From: Litorilituus lipolyticus
GTDB taxonomy: Bacteria; Pseudomonadota; Gammaproteobacteria; Enterobacterales; Alteromonadaceae
Length of the DNA: 64,000 bases
Direction of reading: 5' to 3'
Assembly: GCF_006439335.1 (NCBI RefSeq)
Contig: NZ_SAWY01000016.1
Span: 1-64,000, forward strand
The notes beneath the pieces are model-generated. The model saw only the letters and a list, made by a program, of their open reading frames with translations. It was not told where the DNA came from and searched no databases. Both the position numbers and the translations under genes were made by a program. Positions 48,241-57,630 of this stretch are shown here, piece by piece. How positions within the stretch are numbered: position 1 is the stretch's first letter; every line of letters begins with the position of its first letter.

Positions 48241-48398
48241 TAAGTTTATCCAAAAAAGTAAAAAAGCCACGAAAAAGACAGCGCTGTCTTTTTCATTGTA
48301 AAGGATCATTATTCAAATGGCGAATAAAAATAGTTATCCTCAACTTAGGGCTATGTTACACTGAAAATCAATCACTGATAGGCAATACTTTTTTCACC

Positions 48399-48854
48399 AT
48401 GACGATTGACTCAACTGCAGAAAAACTCTTAGCTCAAGCTCAACAAGTTTGTTCAAAAAAAGGCGCTCGGTTAACAAAAGTACGTGAGCAGGTTTTTCTT
48501 TTACTTGCTAAACATCAAGGAGCCGTTGGTGCTTACGATTTACTTGAAGAATTGCAAACAATTGATGCTGGTGCGAAACCTGCGACCATATATAGAGCAT
48601 TAGATTTTCTCTCTAAGCAAGGGTTTGTTCATAAGATAGAATCAATCAATGCCTTTATCATGTGCCATCACTTTGGCGAGTGTAATCACCCAGTACAATT
48701 GCTTATTTGTGATACTTGCGGCCAAGTTGATGAAATTCAATCAAATAACTTTGATCTTGCCTTACGAGCTATGGCAGATGCCAGCGGCTTCACCATAAGT
48801 CATCAGATTGTTGAAGCACATGGCAGTTGTCGTGCATGTGTGTCTACAAGCTAA
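48399..48854 (+). CDS. zur: Zinc uptake regulator Zur (Fur family)
   Basis: A 151-residue Fur-family repressor. Winged helix about 10-85 (GARLTKVREQVFLLLAKHQGAVGAYDLLEEL, KPATIYRALDFLSKQGFVHKIES). Metal motifs: CHHFGECNHPVQLLICDTCG with the structural CxxC, and the C-terminal HGSCRAC. The CHHxGxCxH block and C-terminal CxxC favour Zur over Fur. With zinc it represses uptake genes. A candidate Zur box lies in front of the MerC-like gene in this window. ATG at 48399; it is a single gene. Confidence 0.88.
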   Translation: MTIDSTAEKLLAQAQQVCSKKGARLTKVREQVFLLLAKHQGAVGAYDLLEELQTIDAGAKPATIYRALDFLSKQGFVHKIESINAFIMCHHFGECNHPVQLLICDTCGQVDEIQSNNFDLALRAMADASGFTISHQIVEAHGSCRACVSTS

Positions 48855-49352
48855 ATACCTACTTACAATTCCCTTAAGAGTAAATTGAAGTTTCAGATCA
48901 ATTTACTTTACTCCACAGAGATATACTATTGCACAAATACAGTAAATATTTCTTTTCTGAAAATTCAAAGTAATCACATAGTTCAAAAACATTCAAAATC
49001 AACTGATTTTGCTTTTAAATCAACCTATTACAATTATAGCCCGAGTATAAACCAGTTTGATTCAGACCAAATAATCATCTTTCAATTATTTCAGAGCAAA
49101 ACTTTTTAAAACAATTAGTGGTAAAAAACACAATACTCGTCGATACTTATGCTAAGCACGTAAATACTGTTAATTTTCAGGACAGTAAAGAAAAAGGTAG
49201 CTTAACTTTTAGCCGAGCAGATTCGACTGCTGTAATCGCTACCAATTAGAAAATATACACAATTATTAATAAATTTTATTTTTGTTTGATTTACATTTGT
49301 TAATTTTCCATGCAAAATCAAATAACTTAACTGACAAGGCTCGGAAAGCTTC
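48855..49352. other. Long AT-rich gap between zur and cheX
   Basis: No convincing gene is seen; a 74-codon frame at 48885-49109 has no ribosome site and no family features. A possible folded element is at 49196-49243: GGTAGC pairs with GCTACC around an inner hairpin AGCAG-ATTCGA-CTGCT. Confidence 0.5.
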
Positions 49353-49820
49353 ATGAACGTAGAGTTTATCAATCCCTTTTTATCTTCAATGCTCAATGTG
49401 ATGTCCACCATGGCTCAAATGGAGTTAACTCCTGAGAAACCAAAGCTTAAAAAAGGTGAAGTTGCAATGGGCGATGTCTCTGGCCTCATAGGTATGGTAA
49501 GTGAACAAGCAAAGGGTTCGCTATCTATCACTTACGATGCTTCCTTAGCTATCGCTACTATGAAAGGCATGGTTGGCGAAGCACCTGATTCAGTTAATGA
49601 AGAAATTACTGACTTAGTAGGTGAAATTACTAACATGGTAACAGGTGGCGCGAAAAGAATGCTCAGCGAAAAAGGCTTTGAGTTTGATATGGCGACCCCA
49701 GTTGTTGTTTCTGGTCCTGATCACACTATTCATCATAAAGCTAAAGGACCTATCGTAATAATTCCGTTAAGTTCCCCTCATGGCAAAGCCTATATTGAAT
49801 TTAGCTTTGATGAGTCATAA
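49353..49820 (+). CDS. cheX: Chemotaxis protein CheX
   Basis: A 155-residue CheX/CheC-fold protein that would dephosphorylate CheY-P. The start MNVEFINPFLSSMLNVMSTMA and the catalytic-helix region SVNEEITDLVGEITNMVTGGAKRMLSEKG, with the conserved E-x2-N pair (EITN), are characteristic. ATG 49353 follows GCTCGGAAAG. It is a single gene with a strong terminator; the convergent gene is a chemoreceptor, which agrees with a chemotaxis role, though core che genes are elsewhere. Confidence 0.92.
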   Translation: MNVEFINPFLSSMLNVMSTMAQMELTPEKPKLKKGEVAMGDVSGLIGMVSEQAKGSLSITYDASLAIATMKGMVGEAPDSVNEEITDLVGEITNMVTGGAKRMLSEKGFEFDMATPVVVSGPDHTIHHKAKGPIVIIPLSSPHGKAYIEFSFDES

Positions 49821-49824
49821 AACC

Positions 49825-49875
49825 TTTCAGGCATAAAAAAAGCGAATTAAATATTCGCTTTTTTTATGCCTGAAA
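49825..49875. terminator. Long bidirectional terminator between cheX and chemoreceptor gene
   Basis: A perfect 23-base arm (49825-49847) and its complement (49853-49875) surround a 5-base loop. The arms contain A7 and T7 runs flanking GCGAAT, so the core hairpin is an intrinsic terminator in both directions. Confidence 0.9.
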
Positions 49876-49947
49876 TATACTAAATTACTCAACAGGATGG
49901 CTTATTTTACCTTTAGTTTTTCATCAGTGTTCAAGTAAATTGCTCAA

Positions 49948-51942
49948 TTAACATTGAAATTTATTCGCTAAAGTTAAAAGCTGCGTTGCTTGTTCACTCT
50001 GCTCTGTACTCGCCAGCTGAATTTGTTCACCTTCGTGGGTATTATTGGCAGATAGTTCACTGATTCTTTCAATATTTCCTGCCATCTCATTTGCAACGGC
50101 AACTTGTTCTTCTGTCGCAACAGCTATTTGATTACTCATATCATTAATCGATGCCGCAGACATAGATAAAGCTTGCAGTTTTTTCTCTAAAATATCTGTT
50201 TGCTCGACAGAACTACTCACACTTTCAACACACTGATTGATTGAAACGGATACTTGTTCAGCATCGTGTTTGAATTTACCTACCATAGATTCAATTTCTG
50301 CTGTTGATTCTTGTGTACGTTGTGCCAAAGTACGTACTTCATCAGCAACTACTGCAAAGCCTCTTCCTTGCTCTCCGGCTCTGGCTGCTTCTATCGCGGC
50401 ATTTAACGCTAACAAATTGGTTTGTTCTGCAACGCTTTTGATAACATCAACAAATGAAGTGATATTACTACTGCTTTGCTGCAATTCATCAATAAGCTTG
50501 TCTGCATTGCTCATTTCAATTGATAGCGCCTGCATTTCATCGCGTGTATGGTTAATTTGCTCAACACCTTCATTAGCAACATCATCTACTTCTTGTGCTG
50601 CATGCGCTGATTGAGAACTATTTGCAGCGACTTCTTGTACTGTTGCACTCATCTGTTCTATTGCGGTTGCTACTAGTGTTGTTTCTGCTTGTTGAGTTTC
50701 AAGATGTGTTTGGTTGTTTTGTGTGGCTTGTTTTGTTTGCTCAGAACTATTAGCCAACTTGGTGCTACTCATTTCAATGGCGACAATCGCCTGTTGAAAT
50801 GCCACAAGCATTTTATTTAATCGTGTAACAACATCACCGAGTTCATCTTCACAATAAAGTTCTGCTCTAGCCGTTAAGTCATTATGTTCATCAACAGTTG
50901 TAATGGCATCTGATAAACTGCCCAATTGCTGCATAATAATTTTACTAATGTAAAAGGACAAAAGAATAGAAAGACTAATAACCACAAATGCAATCACAAC
51001 TGTTAGCAATAACATTCTTTGAGCACTATTTAAATGTGCCTCACTCACAAGTAATAAAGCTTCTACTGCCGCATTTTCAACACTTTTGAGTTGATTTATT
51101 CGTTGAGTTGTATTGTTAAACCATGTTTGGCTATCAACACTCAATACTTGATTTCCATTAGAGGCTAACGCTATTTTTCTAAATTCATCTACTTTCGATA
51201 CAGAGTTATGTTGCATAGCTTGGCTAAATGCCTGCTGTAATTGAGCTGAACTCATTTTATTAAAAGTATCAAAGTAAGCAGATTGTTCTGTCATTAAAGC
51301 AATAAATCGTTGGTAGAAATTCCCCGTAAACTGGCCTTTAGCAAAAACATTGGTCATTACTGCGCGCTCAATGCCCGCTCTTTCTTTACCTTGTAAGAAG
51401 TTATAATAAGCTTGTAAGCTGCTAGCTATTTCACCATTTGTTGTCGATAAGCTGATGTGTGACACGACATTGATTAAGTCTGCATTGTTCTGTGTGTAGT
51501 AAGAAATAGCGACTTTACCTTCAATAGCTAAGTCATCAATTTGCTGTCTTATACTGGAAAGCCTTGCTAAAGAGGCTGTTGAGCTTTTTGTGGCTTGGAT
51601 GACTTGCGTATGGCTAATATCATCAATATTCGCCTTAATAAATGCCGCTCGATTTTGAAATGCGATATCTGTTGCTTGTCGTTGTGTGCTAAGAGTATCA
51701 GAAAATTTTGCTCCTTTACTGCCAATAAAACCTGCTGAAGCACCGCGCTCTTTCTGTAACTCATGCACTAAAGCACTATTAAAAGTAGCTAATTGCGTTA
51801 ACTGATCAATATCTTTACTACTACCCACTATTTCAAGATTTTGCTTAATTATCATGAAGCAAAAAAACACAAGCCCTAAAATGGCAGGAATTACGAGTAA
51901 AGTAAGTTTAGCTTTAAAAGAAGCATTTCTGATTGAAGACAT
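49948..51942 (-). CDS. Methyl-accepting chemotaxis protein with NIT sensor domain
   Basis: A 664-residue chemoreceptor. Helix 1 (about 12-32), NIT domain (about 45-295; [21 protein letters not shown] is its signature), helix 2 (about 308-333), HAMP (about 335-390), and a signalling domain with the hairpin tip [20 protein letters not shown] and [17 protein letters not shown] domains in known proteins bind nitrate or nitrite, so this may guide movement to electron acceptors; the ligand is inferred. ATG 51942 (MSSIRNAS) has GAGG five bases upstream; the frame could extend to 51993. Confidence 0.92.
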   Translation of the reverse strand: MSSIRNASFKAKLTLLVIPAILGLVFFCFMIIKQNLEIVGSSKDIDQLTQLATFNSALVHELQKERGASAGFIGSKGAKFSDTLSTQRQATDIAFQNRAAFIKANIDDISHTQVIQATKSSTASLARLSSIRQQIDDLAIEGKVAISYYTQNNADLINVVSHISLSTTNGEIASSLQAYYNFLQGKERAGIERAVMTNVFAKGQFTGNFYQRFIALMTEQSAYFDTFNKMSSAQLQQAFSQAMQHNSVSKVDEFRKIALASNGNQVLSVDSQTWFNNTTQRINQLKSVENAAVEALLLVSEAHLNSAQRMLLLTVVIAFVVISLSILLSFYISKIIMQQLGSLSDAITTVDEHNDLTARAELYCEDELGDVVTRLNKMLVAFQQAIVAIEMSSTKLANSSEQTKQATQNNQTHLETQQAETTLVATAIEQMSATVQEVAANSSQSAHAAQEVDDVANEGVEQINHTRDEMQALSIEMSNADKLIDELQQSSSNITSFVDVIKSVAEQTNLLALNAAIEAARAGEQGRGFAVVADEVRTLAQRTQESTAEIESMVGKFKHDAEQVSVSINQCVESVSSSVEQTDILEKKLQALSMSAASINDMSNQIAVATEEQVAVANEMAGNIERISELSANNTHEGEQIQLASTEQSEQATQLLTLANKFQC

Positions 51943-52063
51943 TGAAACCTCTAGTGCAAAATAGACCCAAAGAACGGTAACTCTGTTACTCAATCAACGT
52001 TCTTTTCTAAGAGCTCAATGTTAACTTTTAACTGAATTTATTGTTTTGATTCCTATCAAGAAT

Positions 52064-52690
52064 TCAACAGGAGTGTTGATTATATCCCCAACGAGGCATA
52101 ATGTTTTGTTCAATATTCAAATGATCAAGTACTCGCCCCACCATAAAGTCAATAAGATCATCAATCGTTTCTGCTTTATGATAAAAACCTGGGGCGGCAG
52201 GCATTATAGTGACACCTTGTTGAGATAAGCTCAGCATATTCTGTAGATGAATCGTCGAAAATGGTGTTTCCCTTACCATTAAGATCAAATGCCCGCGTTC
52301 TTTAATTACTACATCAGCCGCTCGTTCAATTAAATTATCACTCATGCCTTGGCTAATTGCGGCCAAAGTTCCTGTTGAACAAGGACAAACAACCATTTGT
52401 TTTGGCGCAGCAGATCCTGAAGCAACTGGTGAAAACCACTGTTCTTTGCCAAAGACAATAATTTGCTCTGCTTTCGCGCCATATTTATCAATTAAAAATT
52501 CAGCGGCAACATCAGGTTTACTCGGCAGTTTAACGTCTAATTCAGTGTTAAGTACAATGCGACCAGCACTTGAACATAAAAAAAACACTTGATAGTTCGC
52601 AGCGACTAAACACTCTAACAGACGTAATGCATATCCTGCACCGGAAGCGCCTGTCATTGCCAATGTTATTCGACCCTTAAATGTAGTCAA
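52064..52690 (-). CDS. ubiX: Flavin prenyltransferase UbiX
   Basis: A 208-residue enzyme that prenylates FMN to make the cofactor of the UbiD decarboxylase in ubiquinone synthesis. The N-terminal [17 protein letters not shown] flavin-binding loop, [25 protein letters not shown] and [31 protein letters not shown] are highly diagnostic. It is the last of the mpl-def-ubiX run, 24 bases below def. The start codon at 52690 is ATG. Confidence 0.96.
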   Translation of the reverse strand: MTTFKGRITLAMTGASGAGYALRLLECLVAANYQVFFLCSSAGRIVLNTELDVKLPSKPDVAAEFLIDKYGAKAEQIIVFGKEQWFSPVASGSAAPKQMVVCPCSTGTLAAISQGMSDNLIERAADVVIKERGHLILMVRETPFSTIHLQNMLSLSQQGVTIMPAAPGFYHKAETIDDLIDFMVGRVLDHLNIEQNIMPRWGYNQHSC

Positions 52691-52714
52691 AATAATCCCC
52701 TATACTGTTTTACG

Positions 52715-53218
52715 TTATGCTAAATGTTTAAGTGTTTTTTTCACTTTTTTAAGTGCCATTTTTTGCTTTAACGGCGAAAGGTATTCAATAAATAACTTAC
52801 CTTTCAGGTGGTCTATTTCATGTTGCATAACAATCGCTAAAAACTCATCACTTTCAATGGTGATCGCTTGGCCATCGCGATCTTGAGCTTGAACTGTCAC
52901 TTTTTCAAAACGCTCTACATCTGCATAATAGCCAGGTACAGACAAGCAGCCTTCTTGACCTTTAACTTTGTTTTCACCTGAAATAATTTCAGGATTCACT
53001 AATATTAAGGGTTCATTTCGTTCTTCAGAAAGATCAATAACCACAACGGCTTCTTTCCTTCCTACTTGTGTTGCTGCTAAGCCAATACCATCTTCAGTAT
53101 CGTACATAGTATCTAACATATCATCGATTAAAGATTGGACTGTCGATATGTCTGCAACCTTAACTGCTTGTTGGTGTAATTTTTCATCGGGAGCTTTAAG
53201 TATGGTTAATACTGCCAT
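52715..53218 (-). CDS. def: Peptide deformylase
   Basis: A 167-residue metallo-hydrolase that removes the formyl group from nascent N-termini. All three motifs are present: GIGLAATQVG (about 44-53), EGCLSVPG (about 89-96) and QHEIDHL (about 131-137), with Cys and two His as metal ligands. It sits between mpl and ubiX rather than next to fmt, so it may be a second copy; this cannot be told from one window. The deduced N-terminus MAVLTILKAPDEKL is typical. Confidence 0.95.
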   Translation of the reverse strand: MAVLTILKAPDEKLHQQAVKVADISTVQSLIDDMLDTMYDTEDGIGLAATQVGRKEAVVVIDLSEERNEPLILVNPEIISGENKVKGQEGCLSVPGYYADVERFEKVTVQAQDRDGQAITIESDEFLAIVMQHEIDHLKGKLFIEYLSPLKQKMALKKVKKTLKHLA

Positions 53219-53258
53219 TTTATTTTCTTTACCTTTCTATTAAATCTATTGCCAGCTA

Positions 53259-54650
53259 TTAATGCTCAAGTGCTAATAATAACTTATTGTGGATATCGTC
53301 AAAACCACCATTACTCATTATAACAACGATATCATCAGGCTTCGCCTCTTTTACTATAGCATTGACCAGTGCTTCTATATTATCTTCTACAACACAGCAA
53401 GGCTTACATTGACTAATAAGCTCAGAAACAGACCAATTGACTTGTTCTCCTTGATATAAAAACACCATATCTGCGTCATCGAATGACTTAGGTAAAGCAT
53501 CTTTATGAACGCCAGACTTCATGGTATTTGATCTAGGCTCTAACACCGCGATAACTCGACCATTTTGATTGGCTGATAGGTTGCGAGCCGTTATTTTGGC
53601 ACGAACGCCAGCCAATGTTTTTGCTATGGCAGTTGGGTGATGAGCAAAATCATCATAAACTTCAATGCCCTTCACTGTACCTTTTAACTCAAAGCGCCTT
53701 TTGGTATTAATAAATTGTGATAACGCTTCTATCGACACATGACTTGGCACACCCACATGTCTTGCAGCAGCAATAGCCATTAGCGCATTATCAATATTGA
53801 AGTCTCCCATCAATTGCCAGTTAACACAGCCTTGTTTATTTTCATTGAAATAAACCTCAAATTGACTGCCATCTTCAACAAGCTTTTTCGCCTGCCAACC
53901 GCATTTATCATGGGTATATTCTTGCTCACTCCAACAACCTTGATTAAGCGTATCTTGCACGGTTTGTTCATGCTTAGGTGAAAGTATTAAGCCATTGCTC
54001 GGTACCATTCTAATTAAATGATGAAATTGTCTTTGTATATCAGCTAAGTCGTTAAAAATATCGCCATGATCAAACTCCATATTATTCATGATTAACGTTC
54101 TTGGTCGATAGTGAACAAACTTAGAACGTTTATCAAAAAAAGCACTGTCGTATTCGTCAGCTTCAATCACAAAAAACGGCGTGTCACCGATACGTGCCGA
54201 GTACCCAAAGTTTTGTGGTACACCACCAATCAAAAAGCCCGGGGCTAACTGGCCATATTCTAATATCCATGCCAACATACTGCTGGTAGTGGTCTTGCCA
54301 TGAGTTCCCGAAACAGCAAGCACCCAACAATCTTTAAGTACATTTTCTAATAACCATTGTGGCCCTGAGGTATAAGGGATATTTCGATCAAGTACATATT
54401 CGACCATTTCATTGCCACGAGACATAGCATTACCTACAATCACCATATCAATATCTTCTGCCAAATTCTCTGCACTATAACCGTGCATTAATTCAATACC
54501 CAGTTCTTCTAATTGAGTACTCATTGGCGGATAAACATTAGCATCAGAGCCACTCACTCTATAGCCTAACTGCTTAGCGATTGCTGCTATGCCTCCCATG
54601 AAAGTGCCACAAATACCTAAAATATGAAGATGTTGCTGTTTATGTGTCAT
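53259..54650 (-). CDS. mpl: UDP-N-acetylmuramate:L-Ala-gamma-D-Glu-meso-DAP ligase
   Basis: A 463-residue Mur-ligase family enzyme that reattaches recycled tripeptide to UDP-MurNAc. HILGICGTFMGGIAAIAKQLGYRVSGSDANVYPPMS is the Mpl N-terminus, GTHGKTTTSSMLAW is the ATP P-loop, and YDDFAHHPTAIAKTL and EPRSNTMKSG are the C-terminal signatures. It starts with ATG 54650. It heads a co-directional mpl-def-ubiX run with 40- and 24-base gaps. Confidence 0.95.
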   Translation of the reverse strand: MTHKQQHLHILGICGTFMGGIAAIAKQLGYRVSGSDANVYPPMSTQLEELGIELMHGYSAENLAEDIDMVIVGNAMSRGNEMVEYVLDRNIPYTSGPQWLLENVLKDCWVLAVSGTHGKTTTSSMLAWILEYGQLAPGFLIGGVPQNFGYSARIGDTPFFVIEADEYDSAFFDKRSKFVHYRPRTLIMNNMEFDHGDIFNDLADIQRQFHHLIRMVPSNGLILSPKHEQTVQDTLNQGCWSEQEYTHDKCGWQAKKLVEDGSQFEVYFNENKQGCVNWQLMGDFNIDNALMAIAAARHVGVPSHVSIEALSQFINTKRRFELKGTVKGIEVYDDFAHHPTAIAKTLAGVRAKITARNLSANQNGRVIAVLEPRSNTMKSGVHKDALPKSFDDADMVFLYQGEQVNWSVSELISQCKPCCVVEDNIEALVNAIVKEAKPDDIVVIMSNGGFDDIHNKLLLALEH

Positions 54651-54748
54651 AAATGAATTAATAATTAACTTTAGCGAATATGATAAATTGCTCGTAATAT
54701 ACCTGAAACGAGCAATTTAATCTGTATTAACTTAGGAGGTTTACGGGA

Positions 54749-55033
54749 ATGAATAACAATACTAATACCATCAGTATTACTTTTTTATCAAAGCAGAAAA
54801 ATATTCAGGGAAATAATAACACTGTTATTTTAAACCAAGGAGAAAAAGCAGGGCTTATTTTACCTCACTCATGTTTAAGAGGGCAATGCGGTCGCTGTAA
54901 GGCGAAACTTATATCAGGCGAGGTGAAGCAATTAAAAACAGACGGTTTAACTACAGCAGAGCAAGAAAATAATTATATATTACTATGCTCATGTATTCCG
55001 CTAACTGATGTGGTTATAAAGCATGAAAGCTAG
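54749..55033 (+). CDS. [2Fe-2S] ferredoxin
   Basis: A 94-residue plant-type ferredoxin. The cluster Cys are in HSCLRGQCGRCKAK (C-x4-C-x2-C) and LLCSC about 30 residues later. It carries electrons in the cytoplasm; the partner is unknown. A strong AGGAGG lies ten bases before the ATG. It is a single gene, divergent from mpl and convergent with the DUF481 genes. It is similar in kind to the ferredoxin domain found with NqrF-like or oxygenase reductases but stands alone. Confidence 0.88.
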   Translation: MNNNTNTISITFLSKQKNIQGNNNTVILNQGEKAGLILPHSCLRGQCGRCKAKLISGEVKQLKTDGLTTAEQENNYILLCSCIPLTDVVIKHES

Positions 55034-55040
55034 CTTTCAC

Positions 55041-56135
55041 TTAAAAGTCATAACCTAAACTTATGAGTAGTCGATAATCATTTTTCTTGGGCGTATTATC
55101 TAAAGTTGATACTGGCTTAGCAACACGATCTATATAAAGCATCAGATCTACATCAAAATTCTGTGTAAACTCAAATTCATACCCTGTTTTTAAATGGTGG
55201 TTTCTCGCACCAGCATCATCATCAACAAATTGTATTTGGTAGTCAAAAACAAAGTCTGTTACTTTTGATACGGTATATTCAAATAACGTACTTAAACTGA
55301 CCACCTTACTTCTAGTACTTTCATTTGCTTGGCTATACTTTGTTTCTTGATAACTAGGCCCTGCTGTAAAATCCCACAGGATACGCTTACTATTAATAAC
55401 GTGGTACCCCAGACTTAAACCAAATGTGTTTCGGTTATCAATGTTTTGCTGAATATCACTGAAATTTTCATAATCTATCGCCCGAAAAAATATTTCACCA
55501 CTATAAAACCAGTCAAGGTAAGCCGTGAGTCTTTTCGAGTTACTTAAGACTTCACTCTCTTCTTCTTGTGTCGATTTACTGTAATTAAAAATAAGATCTG
55601 AACGGAATCGAGTAAACGGTGTTCTTCGTTGCACCATCACAGTAGAAAAATAATCTAACTTTTCTACATTACCAGCGCTTACATCAATACCAAGGGTTAC
55701 TTTAGCATCCCATAAATCAATTCTTCTTTCTGCAGAAGAGGTTATTGATAACAGTTCAGATAGTGAATAATGTACTTCCTTCCCCTGACTGAGCAAGGTA
55801 AGTTTTCCATTCTCAACAATTAGAAAACCCTGTACAACTTGTCCATTTGATAAACGAATACGCTGATCAAAACGACTTCTTAATACACTAACGTCTTCCC
55901 AATCAAAAGTAAGTATACCAAATTCGTCACTTTCAAACTCGAGTTCATCATCGTACATAGAGATGATATCACCCTTTAACCACTCATCAGAATTGAGCTT
56001 AAGCCAATCATATTTTTGGTTGAAAATTGGCGTAGGATTTTGCCAAGTTAACTTTTCTGTTTGGCTCTCACTTAATGAAGCAAAAGAAATCATTATAAGA
56101 AATAAAGCGCTTAAAAAGCGAAAAATGCGTATCAC
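55041..56135 (-). CDS. DUF481 family outer-membrane protein, copy B
   Basis: A 364-residue exported protein: signal peptide (about 1-22), a 100-residue beta-rich N-terminal unit (YDWLKLNSDEWLKGDIISMYDDELEF, IRLSNGQVVQGFLIV) and a C-terminal DUF481 beta barrel of about 230 residues ending in YDF. DUF481 barrels are of unknown function. It is a tandem paralogue of the gene 68 bases upstream, with long identical stretches (YDWL, SDEWLKGD, SMYD). Probably the same transcript. Confidence 0.85.
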   Translation of the reverse strand: MIRIFRFLSALFLIMISFASLSESQTEKLTWQNPTPIFNQKYDWLKLNSDEWLKGDIISMYDDELEFESDEFGILTFDWEDVSVLRSRFDQRIRLSNGQVVQGFLIVENGKLTLLSQGKEVHYSLSELLSITSSAERRIDLWDAKVTLGIDVSAGNVEKLDYFSTVMVQRRTPFTRFRSDLIFNYSKSTQEEESEVLSNSKRLTAYLDWFYSGEIFFRAIDYENFSDIQQNIDNRNTFGLSLGYHVINSKRILWDFTAGPSYQETKYSQANESTRSKVVSLSTLFEYTVSKVTDFVFDYQIQFVDDDAGARNHHLKTGYEFEFTQNFDVDLMLYIDRVAKPVSTLDNTPKKNDYRLLISLGYDF

Positions 56136-56203
56136 GTGTTATCAAAACCCAAAAATAGAAACAATAAGCAGCATTACTTCTACTATTTTAATTACCAGCT
56201 AAT

Positions 56204-57328
56204 TTAAAAATCATACCCTAAACTGACCACTAAACGGTAATCATTCTGCTCAGGAATGTTTCCATCTGCATCTGCTCTTGGCTTCTCAGTTCTATCAGCA
56301 TAAAAGGTCAAATCAAGATCAAAATCACTTGCCAACTCTATTTCTAAACCTGTTTGAAAGTGGTGAATATAATCACCCGACGCTTCATCCACAAACTGAA
56401 TATTATATGAAACATCATAATCAATATCGCTTGTCACTTCATAAGTAAAATCAGTACCTAATATCAAGCCTGGAGAGTTTTCTTTGTCCTTTTCACCGGC
56501 TTGAACTTCTTTAAATGATGTTGTTTGATAACTTGGACCAGCATTAACATCCCACGATGTTCGACTTGTATCAATAAGATGATAACCTACAGCAACACCA
56601 TAACGGATCCTGTGTTCAATATTTAAAAACTCATCAGAAAAATATTCAAAGTCCATTGCTCTTAGGTAAATTTTTTGACTAAAAAACCAATCATAAGTTG
56701 ACGTTAAACGATCACTATTTGCAGTGACAATTTTCTCTTCAGTGTCTTGATCTTCGTATTTACTATAATTGGCCGTGTAATCGGTTTTAAAACGGCTACT
56801 AGCACTTCTGCGTTGTACGCCAGCTGTGAAAGTATAATCAAATTGAACAGTATTACCTTCTCTTAAATTAATACCAATATTAATATATCCGTCCCAAAGA
56901 TCCCTTTCATTTTTCCCTGACGATGCAATAGAAAGTAAGTTAGCAATATCAAAATGAGTCGTCTTACCATGCTTAACGAGGCTTAATTGACCGTCCTTAA
57001 CAACTAAATAACCCTCGGCAATAGTGCCATCAACTAAACGTATGCTCTGCCATGATTTACTTCGAAGTTCAGCAACATCATCCCAATCAATGGTTTGTAA
57101 GTCTAATTCATCACTATCAAATTCAAGCTCTTCATCGTACATGGAAACAATGTCACCTTTTAACCACTCATCAGAACTAAGTCGAAGCCAATCATATTCT
57201 TGCTCAAATATTGGCGTTGGTTTTTCCCAATCGGCTTTAACTTGTTCTGCTTTAGCAACATTAGCTGATAAAAGTAGGAGACATATAATGGAATATTTTA
57301 AATATGATTTTTTTGAAATAACTTTCAT
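56204..57328 (-). CDS. DUF481 family outer-membrane protein, copy A
   Basis: A 374-residue exported protein with the same plan as its downstream paralogue: signal peptide (about 1-27), an N-terminal unit with EYDWLRLSSDEWLKGDIVSMYDEELEF, and a DUF481 beta barrel ending in GYDF. The terminal Phe is typical of outer-membrane barrels. The role is unknown. It is the first gene of the pair and is divergent from glnA, whose control region lies between them. Confidence 0.85.
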   Translation of the reverse strand: MKVISKKSYLKYSIICLLLLSANVAKAEQVKADWEKPTPIFEQEYDWLRLSSDEWLKGDIVSMYDEELEFDSDELDLQTIDWDDVAELRSKSWQSIRLVDGTIAEGYLVVKDGQLSLVKHGKTTHFDIANLLSIASSGKNERDLWDGYINIGINLREGNTVQFDYTFTAGVQRRSASSRFKTDYTANYSKYEDQDTEEKIVTANSDRLTSTYDWFFSQKIYLRAMDFEYFSDEFLNIEHRIRYGVAVGYHLIDTSRTSWDVNAGPSYQTTSFKEVQAGEKDKENSPGLILGTDFTYEVTSDIDYDVSYNIQFVDEASGDYIHHFQTGLEIELASDFDLDLTFYADRTEKPRADADGNIPEQNDYRLVVSLGYDF

Positions 57329-57476
57329 GCCTTTAGACTTCCTGTGCGTTGTCGAGATTCATAGCTAAATAGTTAAAGTTAATAATATATCAAGCTTCAA
57401 AGAGTTTAAAAGAAATAAAAATAGTTAAGGAATTCTTAAGAATTTGTTCTATAGTATGAAGCTATTAAATACCTTA

Positions 57477-57515
57477 TGCACCACTTTAGTACAACAAGCG
57501 CACCAACAATGTGCA
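57477..57515 (+). promoter_or_regulatory. Two NtrC enhancer sites upstream of glnA
   Basis: TGCACCACTTTAGTACA (57477-57493) and CGCACCAACAATGTGCA (57499-57515) resemble the NtrC dyad TGCACCA-N5-TGGTGCA. They are about 22 bases apart, two helical turns, and lie 52-90 bases before the -24 element, as in enterobacterial glnA. Confidence 0.65.
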
Positions 57516-57566
57516 ACACCATAGAGTGCGAGCACTCAATCTATTGATATATAAAGAATTAACTAT

Positions 57567-57582
57567 TGGCACGATAATAGCT
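57567..57582 (+). promoter_or_regulatory. Sigma-54 promoter of glnA
   Basis: TGGCACGATAATAGCT matches TGGCAC-R-N4-TTGCW with one change in the -12 (TAGCT). It is about 50 bases from the glnA start codon and just below two NtrC-like sites. Confidence 0.75.
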
Positions 57583-57630
57583 AATTAGGAACCAATACCA
57601 AATTTGAAATAACCTCACTGGAGAGACAAT

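Noticed and set aside
48885-49109. 74-codon plus-strand frame after zur
   Set aside because: Very AT-rich, no ribosome site, and no domain or signal features; it looks like chance.
49186-49219. Sigma-28-like TAAAG ... GCCGA upstream of cheX
   Set aside because: The spacing is about seven bases too long for a flagellar promoter.
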